Shown here in pieces: positions 56,722 to 64,000 of a stretch of DNA of 64,000 nucleotides. Origin of the DNA: Firmicutes bacterium UBA3930 (GTDB lineage Bacteria; Bacillota; Clostridia; Caldicoprobacterales; Caldicoprobacteraceae); assembly GCA_002385885.1 (NCBI GenBank), contig DGEI01000013.1, forward strand, positions 1-64,000, written 5' to 3'. A model generated the notes under the pieces. It worked only from the letters and a program-made list of their open reading frames with translations. It did not search any database and was not told the origin of the DNA. The first letter of the stretch is position 1. Every line of letters starts with the position of its first letter. The translations under genes were made by a program, and so were the position numbers.

Positions 56722-57177
56722 ATGAGGGTAGAATCCACTGTATATTCTCAAATGTACCAGGCTGAAAACGCCGACAGAAAACTACCCGGCCAGTTGGGGA
56801 AGGATGAGTTTTTAAGAATCCTTGTAACCCAGTTGAAATACCAGGATCCTTTGAGTCCGATGGAGGACAAGGAATTTATCGCCCAGCTTGCCCAGTTCAG
56901 CGCCCTGGAGCAGATGCAGAACTTAAGCAGTGAGTTCAGCTCAATGAAAGCTTTAAGTTTGGTCGGAAAAATGGTCTACGCTGAGAAAAGGATAGGCAAT
57001 TCACCGGATATAGTTACCGTACTCGGCCGGGTTGAACGGGTATCAATATTTGACGGAAATGTATACCTGCATGTGAACGGTCAGGATATACGCATGGACG
57101 ATATAGTAACGGTATATTCCGATGAAGAAGCCGATATGCCCGATGGCAGCATTAAGGAAGTGGTAAATGATGGATAA
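56722..57177 (+). CDS. flgD: Flagellar hook capping protein FlgD
   Basis: Scaffold cap needed for hook growth. 151 residues, a short version. LGKDEFLRILVTQLKYQDPLSPMEDKEFIAQLAQFSALEQMQNL is the family signature; a small C-terminal domain follows (GRVERVSIFDGNVYLHVNGQDIRMDDIVTVY). The Ig-like and tudor domains of longer FlgD are absent. ATG start after GAGGAGGGATAGG. It overlaps the next gene by 11 bases. Confidence 0.95.
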   Translation: MRVESTVYSQMYQAENADRKLPGQLGKDEFLRILVTQLKYQDPLSPMEDKEFIAQLAQFSALEQMQNLSSEFSSMKALSLVGKMVYAEKRIGNSPDIVTVLGRVERVSIFDGNVYLHVNGQDIRMDDIVTVYSDEEADMPDGSIKEVVNDG

Positions 57178-57571
57178 CGGTAGAATTGAATACAACCGGC
57201 CTGTTGTTCAAAGAAGAATAAACGGAATCCCCTACACTCAGCAGCCAAAAAGACAGGGCAGGGCTTCAAATGGCATAGATTTTAAAAACATACTGCAGGA
57301 TGCCATAAGTCAGGAGAAGTCCGTTAAGTTTAGTAAACATGCACAGGAAAGATTAAGTCAAAGAAGTATATCACTATCTAACACCGAAATTGACAAGATC
57401 AACACTGCCGTTGAAAAAGCCCGGGCCAAAGGAGTTAAGGATTCCCTTATTCTGATGGGTAATCTTGCTTTCATAGTCAATATTCCCAGCAAGACGGTTG
57501 TCACCGCCGTTGACGGTGAGAATATCAGGGATAACGTATTTACCAATATTGATGGCGCAGTTTTACTATAG
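57167..57571 (+). CDS. TIGR02530 family flagellar operon protein
   Basis: 134-residue soluble protein. The conserved part is about 45-134: FKNILQDAIS, VKFSKHAQERLSQRSISLSNTEIDKINTAVEKARAKGVKDSLILMGNLAFIVNIPSKTVVTAV. It matches the family found between flgD and flgE in clostridia and relatives; function unknown. Starts at ATG 57167 or 57170 after AAGGAAG, inside flgD. Confidence 0.85.
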   Translation: MMDNGRIEYNRPVVQRRINGIPYTQQPKRQGRASNGIDFKNILQDAISQEKSVKFSKHAQERLSQRSISLSNTEIDKINTAVEKARAKGVKDSLILMGNLAFIVNIPSKTVVTAVDGENIRDNVFTNIDGAVLL

Positions 57572-57654
57572 CCGGACCTCTTTAGGAGGCTGTATCATCC
57601 CCGAATGACAGACGGGATGAGCTGCGCCGGAATCCAAAGGAGGTTATATACAAT

Positions 57655-59325
57655 ATGATGAGATCATTATATTCCGGTATATCCGGATTAAAAGTACACC
57701 AGATCCAGATGGACGTCATCGGAAACAACATTGCCAATGTAAACACCATTGCGTATAAGTCCAGTCGTGTTACTTTCCAGGAAATACTCAATCAAACCCT
57801 TAAAAATGCTTCAGCTCCGTCCCAGATTGGAGACAGGGGCGGTACAAATCCTCAGCAGATTGGATTGGGCGTATCACTGGCTACAATCGATGTATTACAC
57901 ACACGTACAGGTGTTCAGAGGACGGATAAAGCTACCGATCTTGCAATCGACGGTGAAGGATATTTTGTTGTAACGGATGGCATCAATGAATACTACACAC
58001 GGGCAGGCAGCTTTGACATAGATGTTGAAGGAAACCTGGTATATCCGGGCGGTTTTAAAGTTCTGGGGTGGAGTGAATTAACCCGTGATCCGCAAACCGG
58101 GATTGAGCATGTTAATACAACCGGCATACCCCGCCCCATTAATCTTTCCGGCCTTTCAATGACTGCAAAGGCTACCGATATTATCAGGTTTGAAGGAAAT
58201 CTTGACGGGAACAGCAGCATCGGAGATGAGATAACCTACAGCTCAAGCGTATTTGATTCCCAGGGAAACGAGCATAAAATTGACTTTGTATTTACAAAAC
58301 AGGCCCCCAATGTATGGTCATGGAAGATGATCCCTGCACCGGTAAGCTCTGCCCGGACATGGCAGGTGGAACATACATCAGGCGGCCTGCCAATGGGCAG
58401 CTCAACCACGATAGATACAGGAAAACCTATCGTTTATGCCCACGAGATAAAAAACATATCGGTGCAGACAGCCGCCGGTCTCACCCGGTATGAATATACC
58501 GTTGTCAGCAGTCAGGCAGAGTTTGATGAAAAAATTAATAATCTTGGCCCGGGACATGCTGTGGTGCTGATTGACGGCAATGAGCATGTCCGGGTGGCAT
58601 TTGGCGACGACCTGGCCGCTGATGATGTTGTACTCATTGATTTTAACGAATATCCCATAAGCCACATTGAGCCAATGGTAGGCATAGATCCATCGCTGCC
58701 TGGCGCGGCCCAGGGATATGATCTGGACGGTGACGGGAATGATGATATTCCCGCCGGCACTGCCCATGGTGTCCTGATATTCTCTGAAGACGGAAAATTA
58801 CTGCAATCTCTGATCAATACCGGTATCAGCATCGTTATGAATGCCAATGAGTCCGGTGCAAATAATATCTTCCTCAGCGGTGACAGTTTCCAGTTTAGTT
58901 CTGAAAAGTTTACTCAATATGCAGATGCTACAGTGATCAGGGGCGCTGCATCCGGCTACCGGTCGGGAAGCCTGAACTCAATTAGCATTGACCAGGAAGG
59001 ACGAATCATTGGATATTACTCCAACGGCCAATCCCGGGAGGATGCGGTGCTGGCCATAGCTTTATTCAGAAATCCGGGCGGTTTAAACAAGATAGGCAAC
59101 AATCTGTTCCAAAATACCGTTAATGCCGGCCTGGATGACAATTATGCAAGAGCAGGCATTGGCGGCAGGGGTGTTATAATTTCCGGCGCCCTTGAAATGT
59201 CGAATGTGGATCTGGCTAAAGAATTTACCGATATGATCGTTGCTCAGAGAGGTTTCCAGGCAAATTCAAGGATTATTACCGTGGCAGATGAGATGCTCCA
59301 GGAGCTGGTCAATATTAAACGTTAG
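57655..59325 (+). CDS. flgE: Flagellar hook protein FlgE
   Basis: Structural subunit of the hook. 556 residues. N-terminal MMRSLYSGISGLKVHQIQMDVIGNNIANVNTIAYKSSRVTFQE and C-terminal VDLAKEFTDMIVAQRGFQANSRIITVADEMLQELVNIKR are the rod/hook signatures. A central region of variable domains, including DLDGDGNDDIPAG, makes it longer than the E. coli protein (about 400). The ATG at 57655 follows AAAGGAGG. A long hairpin follows the stop. Confidence 0.95.
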   Translation: MMRSLYSGISGLKVHQIQMDVIGNNIANVNTIAYKSSRVTFQEILNQTLKNASAPSQIGDRGGTNPQQIGLGVSLATIDVLHTRTGVQRTDKATDLAIDGEGYFVVTDGINEYYTRAGSFDIDVEGNLVYPGGFKVLGWSELTRDPQTGIEHVNTTGIPRPINLSGLSMTAKATDIIRFEGNLDGNSSIGDEITYSSSVFDSQGNEHKIDFVFTKQAPNVWSWKMIPAPVSSARTWQVEHTSGGLPMGSSTTIDTGKPIVYAHEIKNISVQTAAGLTRYEYTVVSSQAEFDEKINNLGPGHAVVLIDGNEHVRVAFGDDLAADDVVLIDFNEYPISHIEPMVGIDPSLPGAAQGYDLDGDGNDDIPAGTAHGVLIFSEDGKLLQSLINTGISIVMNANESGANNIFLSGDSFQFSSEKFTQYADATVIRGAASGYRSGSLNSISIDQEGRIIGYYSNGQSREDAVLAIALFRNPGGLNKIGNNLFQNTVNAGLDDNYARAGIGGRGVIISGALEMSNVDLAKEFTDMIVAQRGFQANSRIITVADEMLQELVNIKR

Positions 59326-59332
59326 AGTTATT

Positions 59333-59369
59333 CAGGTTCACAGCCGGTTTAAACCCGGCTGTGAACCTG
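59333..59369 (+). other. 15-bp perfect RNA hairpin between flgE and flbD
   Basis: CAGGTTCACAGCCGG and CCGGCTGTGAACCTG with a seven-base loop (TTTAAAC). No T run follows, so it is not a normal terminator. It could protect the flgE part of the transcript from 3' decay, or lower expression of flbD-motAB. Confidence 0.75.
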
Positions 59370-59393
59370 AAATAGCCGGTGGGGGGTGCAGTA

Positions 59394-59615
59394 ATGATAA
59401 GAGTAACGCGGTTGAACGGTGAAGAGTTTTATATAAACCCGGATATTATACAATACATTGAAAAGACACCTGATACGGTTATAACCTTAACCAATGACAG
59501 AAAAGTAGTGGTAAAAGAAGACGTCGATGAAATAATTCAGCGCATAACCGAGTTTAAGCGGAGGATTTATTTGTTTCAGCAAGGGGATGATGGAAGGTCA
59601 GAGGGCGAGGTGTAA
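59394..59615 (+). CDS. flbD: FlbD/SwrD family flagellar protein
   Basis: 73-residue protein: MIRVTRLNGEEFYINPDIIQYIEKTPDTVITLTNDRKVVVKEDVDEIIQRI is the family pattern. The Bacillus relative SwrD raises flagellar motor power and works through the stator, which fits its place directly ahead of motAB. The ATG at 59394 follows GGGGGGTG. Confidence 0.9.
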   Translation: MIRVTRLNGEEFYINPDIIQYIEKTPDTVITLTNDRKVVVKEDVDEIIQRITEFKRRIYLFQQGDDGRSEGEV

Positions 59616-59618
59616 TAA

Positions 59619-60404
59619 ATGGATATAGCAACACTAGCAGGAATTATTGCCGGGATATCATTTATTATAGCGGGGATCACAATATCCGGAGATTTAAACA
59701 GCTATTATGATTCTGCTGCCATTATGATAACTCTGGGCGGAACATTTGCAGCAACAATGATATCATATCCCCTAAAGAGGCTGCTAGAAATCTTCAGAAT
59801 ATCAAAAAACCTGTTTTTTTCCAGGCTAAAAGATTCAAGAGTTATAATAAACCAAATTATAGATTTGGCCAATATTGCCAGAAAAGAAGGGCTGTTGGCT
59901 CTTGAAGAGGCTGCCTATAGGCTGGATGAACCGTTTCTGCAGAAGGGAATTTTGCTGATAGTTGACGGTACGGATCCGGAGCTGGTCAGAAACATAATGG
60001 AAGCCGAGCTTTCATTCCTTGAAGAACGGCACAACCAGGGACAGGCTATCTTTGAAACTATGGCGTCATTAGCGCCTGCCTTTGGAATGATCGGTACCCT
60101 TATCGGCCTGATTAATATGCTAAGGACCCTGGAGGATCCCTCTACAGTCGGGCCAAACATGGCTGTAGCATTGGTTACCACCTTCTATGGTTCTATACTT
60201 GCGAACCTGTTTTTTACACCAATGGCAACCAAACTTAAATACAGAAGTTCACAGGAAGTACTCTATAAAGAAATTATGCTGGAGGGAATGCTTTCAATAC
60301 AGGCAGGGGAAAACCCCAGGATTATTGAAGAGAAGCTTAAAGCCTTTATACCGCCGGATGAAAGAAAAGGCGTAAATGAGAATACATCTGAAGGTGAAGA
60401 GTAA
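59619..60404 (+). CDS. motA: Flagellar stator protein MotA
   Basis: Proton- or sodium-channel subunit of the stator. 261 residues with four helices (about 4-22, 31-50, 145-170 and 180-202). Conserved MASLAPAFGMIGTLIGLINMLRTLEDPSTVGPNMAVALVTTFYGSILANLFFTP carries the channel prolines. ATG start after GAGGTG. It forms a pair with motB one base downstream. Confidence 0.96.
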   Translation: MDIATLAGIIAGISFIIAGITISGDLNSYYDSAAIMITLGGTFAATMISYPLKRLLEIFRISKNLFFSRLKDSRVIINQIIDLANIARKEGLLALEEAAYRLDEPFLQKGILLIVDGTDPELVRNIMEAELSFLEERHNQGQAIFETMASLAPAFGMIGTLIGLINMLRTLEDPSTVGPNMAVALVTTFYGSILANLFFTPMATKLKYRSSQEVLYKEIMLEGMLSIQAGENPRIIEEKLKAFIPPDERKGVNENTSEGEE

Positions 60405-60405
60405 A

Positions 60406-61191
60406 ATGAAAAGAAGACGTAGAAGCAAAAGCTCATCAGGTGGGATTGCAGAATGGTTTGTTACCTATTCGGATATGGTAACCCTGTTATTGACTTTTTT
60501 TATAATGCTGTATTCCTTCTCAACAATTAATGCTCAAAAATGGCAAGCCCTGGTTCAATCTCTCCGGGGCAACGTTGGTGTATTGGAGGGAGGAGCCAGT
60601 CTTGACCCGGTGCCTGGCCTTGACGAAAGCTCCGCTCCCAATGTAGACCTGGAACAGCTCCAGGGATTCAGGAAAAAAAGAGAAATGGATAAAGCCGAGC
60701 AGGACCCGTTTCTGAAGCTGTACCAGGATATACAGGAATACGTTGATATAAACGGTATTCCGGCAGAACTTCAATTATCCCCGACACACACCGAAATCCT
60801 TATCCGGTTCAAAGATTACGTGCTGTTTGATACCGGTAAATCGGATCTTAAGGAAGAAGCAAGGGAAATCCTGGATAGGATCGCCGGTGTGCTGCTGCAT
60901 TATACGGATCAGATTGACAGGGTCAGGGTTGAGGGGCATACGGATATCCGGCCAATCAACACCATGTTTTATCCGACTAACTGGGAACTGTCAGCTGATC
61001 GGGCGGTCAAGGTAGTAAGATATTTTCAGGAGCACCATGGATTTCCCGGTAATAAATTGTCCGGCGAAGGTTATGGCGAATATTATCCCATAGCATCCAA
61101 TGATACTGTCGAAGGGAGAGCCAGAAACCGGCGGGTGGATGTTCAGATTGTCCGGGCCGTGAATTTGGACGATGTGCAAACAATAGAGTAA
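60406..61191 (+). CDS. motB: Flagellar stator protein MotB
   Basis: 261 residues. A basic N-terminus, then one helix with the ion-carrying aspartate D23 in TYSDMVTLLLTFFIMLYSF. A plug/linker region and an OmpA-like peptidoglycan-binding domain follow (FDTGKSDLKEEA; VEGHTDIRPINT; NWELSADRAVKVVRYF; RARNRRVDVQI). The ATG at 60406 is one base after the motA stop and follows GAAGAG. An in-frame ATG at 60376 overlaps motA and is unlikely. Confidence 0.95.
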   Translation: MKRRRRSKSSSGGIAEWFVTYSDMVTLLLTFFIMLYSFSTINAQKWQALVQSLRGNVGVLEGGASLDPVPGLDESSAPNVDLEQLQGFRKKREMDKAEQDPFLKLYQDIQEYVDINGIPAELQLSPTHTEILIRFKDYVLFDTGKSDLKEEAREILDRIAGVLLHYTDQIDRVRVEGHTDIRPINTMFYPTNWELSADRAVKVVRYFQEHHGFPGNKLSGEGYGEYYPIASNDTVEGRARNRRVDVQIVRAVNLDDVQTIE

Positions 61192-61209
61192 AGGAGCTAT
61201 GTTTCTGAT

Positions 61210-61635
61210 ATGAGAAAGAAATTAATTATTATATTCAGTATATTAGCGATTCTGATCATTGGCATAGCAATAGCTGTTTATATTGTATGGAATCTGCCGC
61301 AAACGAAAGACAGAGCTGATAAAAAAGAGAAAAAAGAAGTCATACTGGTCCATGATAATAACCCCTTCATTACTAATTTAAAAGACAGTGATTCATATCT
61401 GAAGGTGGATATATCAATTGAGATTGAAGATCCAAAGGAAGCAGAAATTTTAAAGAAAAACATGTACAAAATGAGGGACAGAGTCATTAAAATATTGCGA
61501 AATGTGTCAGAAGATGACATGAAACGCAGTGATATTCAGGAAAGTTTAAAAAATGAAATAAAACAGGATTTAAAAGAAAACCTAAAAATTGATACAATAA
61601 TTGGTATATATTTTAATGATTTTGTAGTTCAGTAG
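61210..61635 (+). CDS. fliL: Flagellar basal body-associated protein FliL
   Basis: 141-residue single-pass protein (helix at about residues 4-27) around the stator. The outer domain has FITNLKDSDSYLKVDISIEIEDPKEAEILKKNMYKMRDRVIKILRN. ATG after AAAGGAGC. It lies between motB and fliM, the common clostridial order. Confidence 0.93.
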   Translation: MRKKLIIIFSILAILIIGIAIAVYIVWNLPQTKDRADKKEKKEVILVHDNNPFITNLKDSDSYLKVDISIEIEDPKEAEILKKNMYKMRDRVIKILRNVSEDDMKRSDIQESLKNEIKQDLKENLKIDTIIGIYFNDFVVQ

Positions 61636-61665
61636 GATATGTGTTAATTAAGGGGGTACAATCCG

Positions 61666-62649
61666 GTGTCCGAGGTTTTATCACAGCGTGAAATAGATGA
61701 GCTTCTAAATGCTTTTGTTTCCGGCCAGGTCAGTATAGAAGATATACAGGAACAGGCGCAGGAAAGAAAGATCAGCGTTTATGATTTCAGGAGGCCTAAA
61801 AAGTTCGCTAAGGATCAGCTGCGCACCCTGCAGATAATACACGAGAACATGGCGCGGCTTTTGGGATCATATTTTTCCGGTGTTCTGCGTGTTTACAGCC
61901 AGATCAATCTGATATCGGTAGAACCGCAAACCTATAGTGAATTCATAAATTCGCTTCCCGACCCGGTTGTAATGAGTATTATTGAATTTAAACCATTAAA
62001 AGGCTCAATAATACTTGAATTATCAACTAATGTAGTATATGCAATAATTGATCGAATGCTGGGCGGGATAGGAGTGGCCCCTGAGAAAGTAAGAGGCTTT
62101 ACGGAAATTGAAATTGTTTTGATTGAACGCATTGTTAAACAGGTGCTGCAGATTATGAACAACGCCTGGGCCAATGTCATAGATGCTGATTTCAGATTGG
62201 AGCAGATTGAGACAAACGCCCAGTTTGCCCAGCTGGCTTCGCCAAACGAAACCATAGCGATCATTACTCTTGAGGTGTATATAGGCGACGTTGAAGGAAT
62301 GATGAATATATGCATTCCATATCTTGTCATCGAGCCTATTATCACTCAGTTAAGCTCAAAATACTGGTTTTCCTCAAACTATGCCGAAGACGACAAACAA
62401 GAGCAGTCCGGCATTATTGCATCTCAGATTGAAAATACCGAACTTGAATTAAAAGCTGTCCTTGGGGAGACTGAAATAAATATGAAGGATCTTCTGGGGC
62501 TTCAGGTTGGAGATGTTATAACACTGAAGAAAAAAGTTGACGAGGATATTTCGATCTATATCGGTGATATAGAAAAATTCTATGGGATGGTAGGACTGAA
62601 GGACCGCAGCTTAGCTGTACAAATTACCAGTCTCTGTGAAAGGGGATAG
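61666..62649 (+). CDS. fliM: Flagellar motor switch protein FliM
   Basis: 327-residue C-ring protein that binds phospho-CheY. The N-terminal peptide LSQREIDELLNAF is the CheY-binding site, the middle domain is CheC-like (YDFRRPKKFAKDQLRTLQIIHENMARLLGSYFSG; MLGGIGV), and the C-terminal SpoA domain carries LKAVLGETEINMKDLLGLQVGDVI. GTG start at 61666 after AAGGGGGT. Confidence 0.96.
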   Translation: MSEVLSQREIDELLNAFVSGQVSIEDIQEQAQERKISVYDFRRPKKFAKDQLRTLQIIHENMARLLGSYFSGVLRVYSQINLISVEPQTYSEFINSLPDPVVMSIIEFKPLKGSIILELSTNVVYAIIDRMLGGIGVAPEKVRGFTEIEIVLIERIVKQVLQIMNNAWANVIDADFRLEQIETNAQFAQLASPNETIAIITLEVYIGDVEGMMNICIPYLVIEPIITQLSSKYWFSSNYAEDDKQEQSGIIASQIENTELELKAVLGETEINMKDLLGLQVGDVITLKKKVDEDISIYIGDIEKFYGMVGLKDRSLAVQITSLCERG

Positions 62650-62654
62650 TATTA

Positions 62655-63752
62655 ATGGATTTCAACGACATGCTCTCTCAGGATGAAATTGATGCCTTGC
62701 TGAAAAATGAAGAATTTAAATTTCAATCAGCACAGCTGCTAACATCTAAGGAAACTGATGCTATAGGGGAGATAGGCAATATAATAATGGGAACTGCAGC
62801 AACCACGCTATCAACCCTGATTAATAAAAAAGTGCTGATAACAACCCCTGAAGTAGCCATAACCACCATAAAAGAACTTGCACGCCAGTACCCCATTCCT
62901 TTTGTGGCAGCAGAAGTAAAATATACCGAAGGCCTGGAAGGTACCAACATACTAATTATTCAGGAACGAGATGTTAAAATAATATCCGATCTTATTTTGG
63001 GTGGAGATGGTACCAATATAGAAGGCGATATTACCGATATGCATTTAAGCGCTATAGGGGAAGTAATGAACCAGATGATGGGGTCGGCCTGTACATCGTT
63101 ATCCACAATGCTGTATAAGAACATTTTAATATCGCCTCCAAATACTTTTGTAATGGATTTCAGCAGTGAATTTCCCTATGCTATTTTTGACAGTGATGAA
63201 CAAATTGTAAATATTACTTTCCGAATGGTTGTCGAAGGGTTAATAGACAGCTACATGATGCAGCTTCTGCCTATTGATTTTGCCAAAGAACTGCTGGATA
63301 AGCTGTTGAACAGCAATGAGGCACAGCAGGACGTTATCGATAGGCCTTCACAGCAGCAGGTATCCCGTCCGGCTCCCGAACCAGAGGAAGAACCGGCAGG
63401 GCCGCCTTCAGCAAGCAGCCGTAAGCCGGAACCAGTGGACGTACGGCCGGTTTCCTTTCAACCGCTGGAGATTAGGTCCGAAGGAGACGAAAAAAGCAAT
63501 ATTGATATACTGCTTGATGTCCCGCTTCAGGTATCGGTTGAACTGGGACGAACGCGCAAAGCGATAAAAGAGATCCTTGGGTTAACCTCCGGTTCCGTGA
63601 TAGAACTGGACAGAATGGCGGGTGAACCTGTGGATATATTGGTAAACGGAAAGGTAATAGCAAAAGGCGAAGTGGTTGTTATCGATGACAGCTTCGGCGT
63701 CAGGATAACTGATATTATCAGCCAGGCTAAAAGGATATCAAACTTAAAATAA
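62655..63752 (+). CDS. fliY: Flagellar motor switch phosphatase FliY
   Basis: 365-residue switch protein combining CheY-P phosphatase and FliN functions. N-terminal MLSQDEIDALLKNE (CheY-P binding), a CheC-like phosphatase domain with two similar helices (KETDAIGEIGNIIMGTAATTLS and LSAIGEVMNQMMGSACTSLS), a Pro/Glu/Ser-rich linker at about 225-270, and a FliN SpoA domain (DVPLQVSVELGRTRKAIKEILGLTSGSVIEL). ATG at 62655. It implies Bacillus-type chemotactic control. Confidence 0.95.
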   Translation: MDFNDMLSQDEIDALLKNEEFKFQSAQLLTSKETDAIGEIGNIIMGTAATTLSTLINKKVLITTPEVAITTIKELARQYPIPFVAAEVKYTEGLEGTNILIIQERDVKIISDLILGGDGTNIEGDITDMHLSAIGEVMNQMMGSACTSLSTMLYKNILISPPNTFVMDFSSEFPYAIFDSDEQIVNITFRMVVEGLIDSYMMQLLPIDFAKELLDKLLNSNEAQQDVIDRPSQQQVSRPAPEPEEEPAGPPSASSRKPEPVDVRPVSFQPLEIRSEGDEKSNIDILLDVPLQVSVELGRTRKAIKEILGLTSGSVIELDRMAGEPVDILVNGKVIAKGEVVVIDDSFGVRITDIISQAKRISNLK

Positions 63753-63776
63753 AAATTCAGGGGAGGATATGATGCT

Positions 63777-64000
63777 ATGTCAAAAAAGGTTTTAATAGTA
63801 GATGACGCTGCATTTATGCGTATGATGATAAAGGATATACTTACCAAAAACGGTTTTACTGTAGCGGGTGAAGCGGAAAATGGCATAAGGGCGGTTGAAA
63901 AATACAAAGAAATCCAACCCGATCTTGTTATTATGGATATTACCATGCCTGAAATGGATGGAATTCAGGCAGTCAAGGAGATAAAAAAGCTGGACCCTGA
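63777..64000 (+). CDS. cheY: Chemotaxis response regulator CheY, cut by window edge
   Basis: First 74 codons of a single-domain receiver. The VDDAAFMRMMIKDIL acidic pocket and the phosphoryl-accepting D54 in DLVIMDITMPEMDG are present. ATG at 63777 with GGGAGG ten bases upstream. Position after fliY is the standard cheY site. The 3' end, including the switch threonine and lysine, lies beyond base 64000. Confidence 0.93.
   Translation, partial: MSKKVLIVDDAAFMRMMIKDILTKNGFTVAGEAENGIRAVEKYKEIQPDLVIMDITMPEMDGIQAVKEIKKLDP

Overview
The window is a 64 kb chromosomal segment of an anaerobic, endospore-forming, flagellated Firmicute of the class Clostridia. The evidence is the gene content and order: sporulation genes (yunB, a BofC-type gene, a YtvI-type permease), the SCIFF peptide, HemZ, FliY, T-box riboswitches, strong AGGAGG ribosome sites with frequent TTG/GTG starts, and moderate G+C. 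The arrangement resembles the cellulolytic clostridia (Acetivibrio/Ruminiclostridium/Thermoclostridium group), but the species cannot be named from sequence alone. I see no prophage, plasmid, transposase, CRISPR array, rRNA or tRNA.

Layout. 1-6.2 kb: a class A penicillin-binding protein cut by the left edge, yunB, yebC, a BofC-like gene and proBA. 6.4-9.0 kb: argGH on the minus strand behind a promoter overlapped by two ARG boxes. 9.2-14.0 kb: ruvCAB-queA-tgt-yajC. 14.1-17.7 kb: a TIGR04086 membrane protein, a repeat cluster, the SCIFF precursor scfA and secDF. 17.8-26.0 kb: recJ, apt, relA, dtd, a metallo-beta-lactamase-fold hydrolase and hemZ. 26.2-29.6 kb: a T-box and hisS-aspS. 29.7-34.1 kb: tcdA, an RseC-like gene, trxA, glyA, rarA. 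34.2-37.4 kb: an Rrf2 regulator, nifS, nifU, mnmA. 37.5-40.5 kb: a serine T-box driving a class V aminotransferase and serA. 40.7-42.5 kb: PRC-barrel, YtxH and AI-2E-type membrane proteins. 42.8-47.9 kb: an alanine T-box, alaS, ireB, a ferredoxin-type aldo/keto reductase, ruvX and a DUF1292 gene. 48.1-64 kb: a flagellar operon, flgBC-fliE, then fliFGHIJ-ylxF-fliK-flgD-TIGR02530-flgE-flbD-motAB-fliLMY-cheY, running off the right edge.

Regulation. Three T-boxes were read by aligning their specifier regions. Each specifier lies exactly 10 nt from the end of a conserved GAG(C/T) element: UCC (Ser) before aminotransferase-serA, GCA (Ala) before alaS, and GAC (Asp) overlapping CAU (His) before hisS-aspS. 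An 11-bp perfect palindrome precedes the Rrf2-nifS-nifU-mnmA cluster. Spo0A-box matches (TGTCGAA) lie ahead of both flagellar blocks.

The most unusual feature is a family of about 165-170 bp palindromic repeats with 14-20 bp terminal inverted repeats: three complete and at least four partial copies, all at gene 3' ends or between genes. In two cases (argH and alaS) the stop codon lies inside the repeat. Most of the rest of the window is conserved core clostridial genome.
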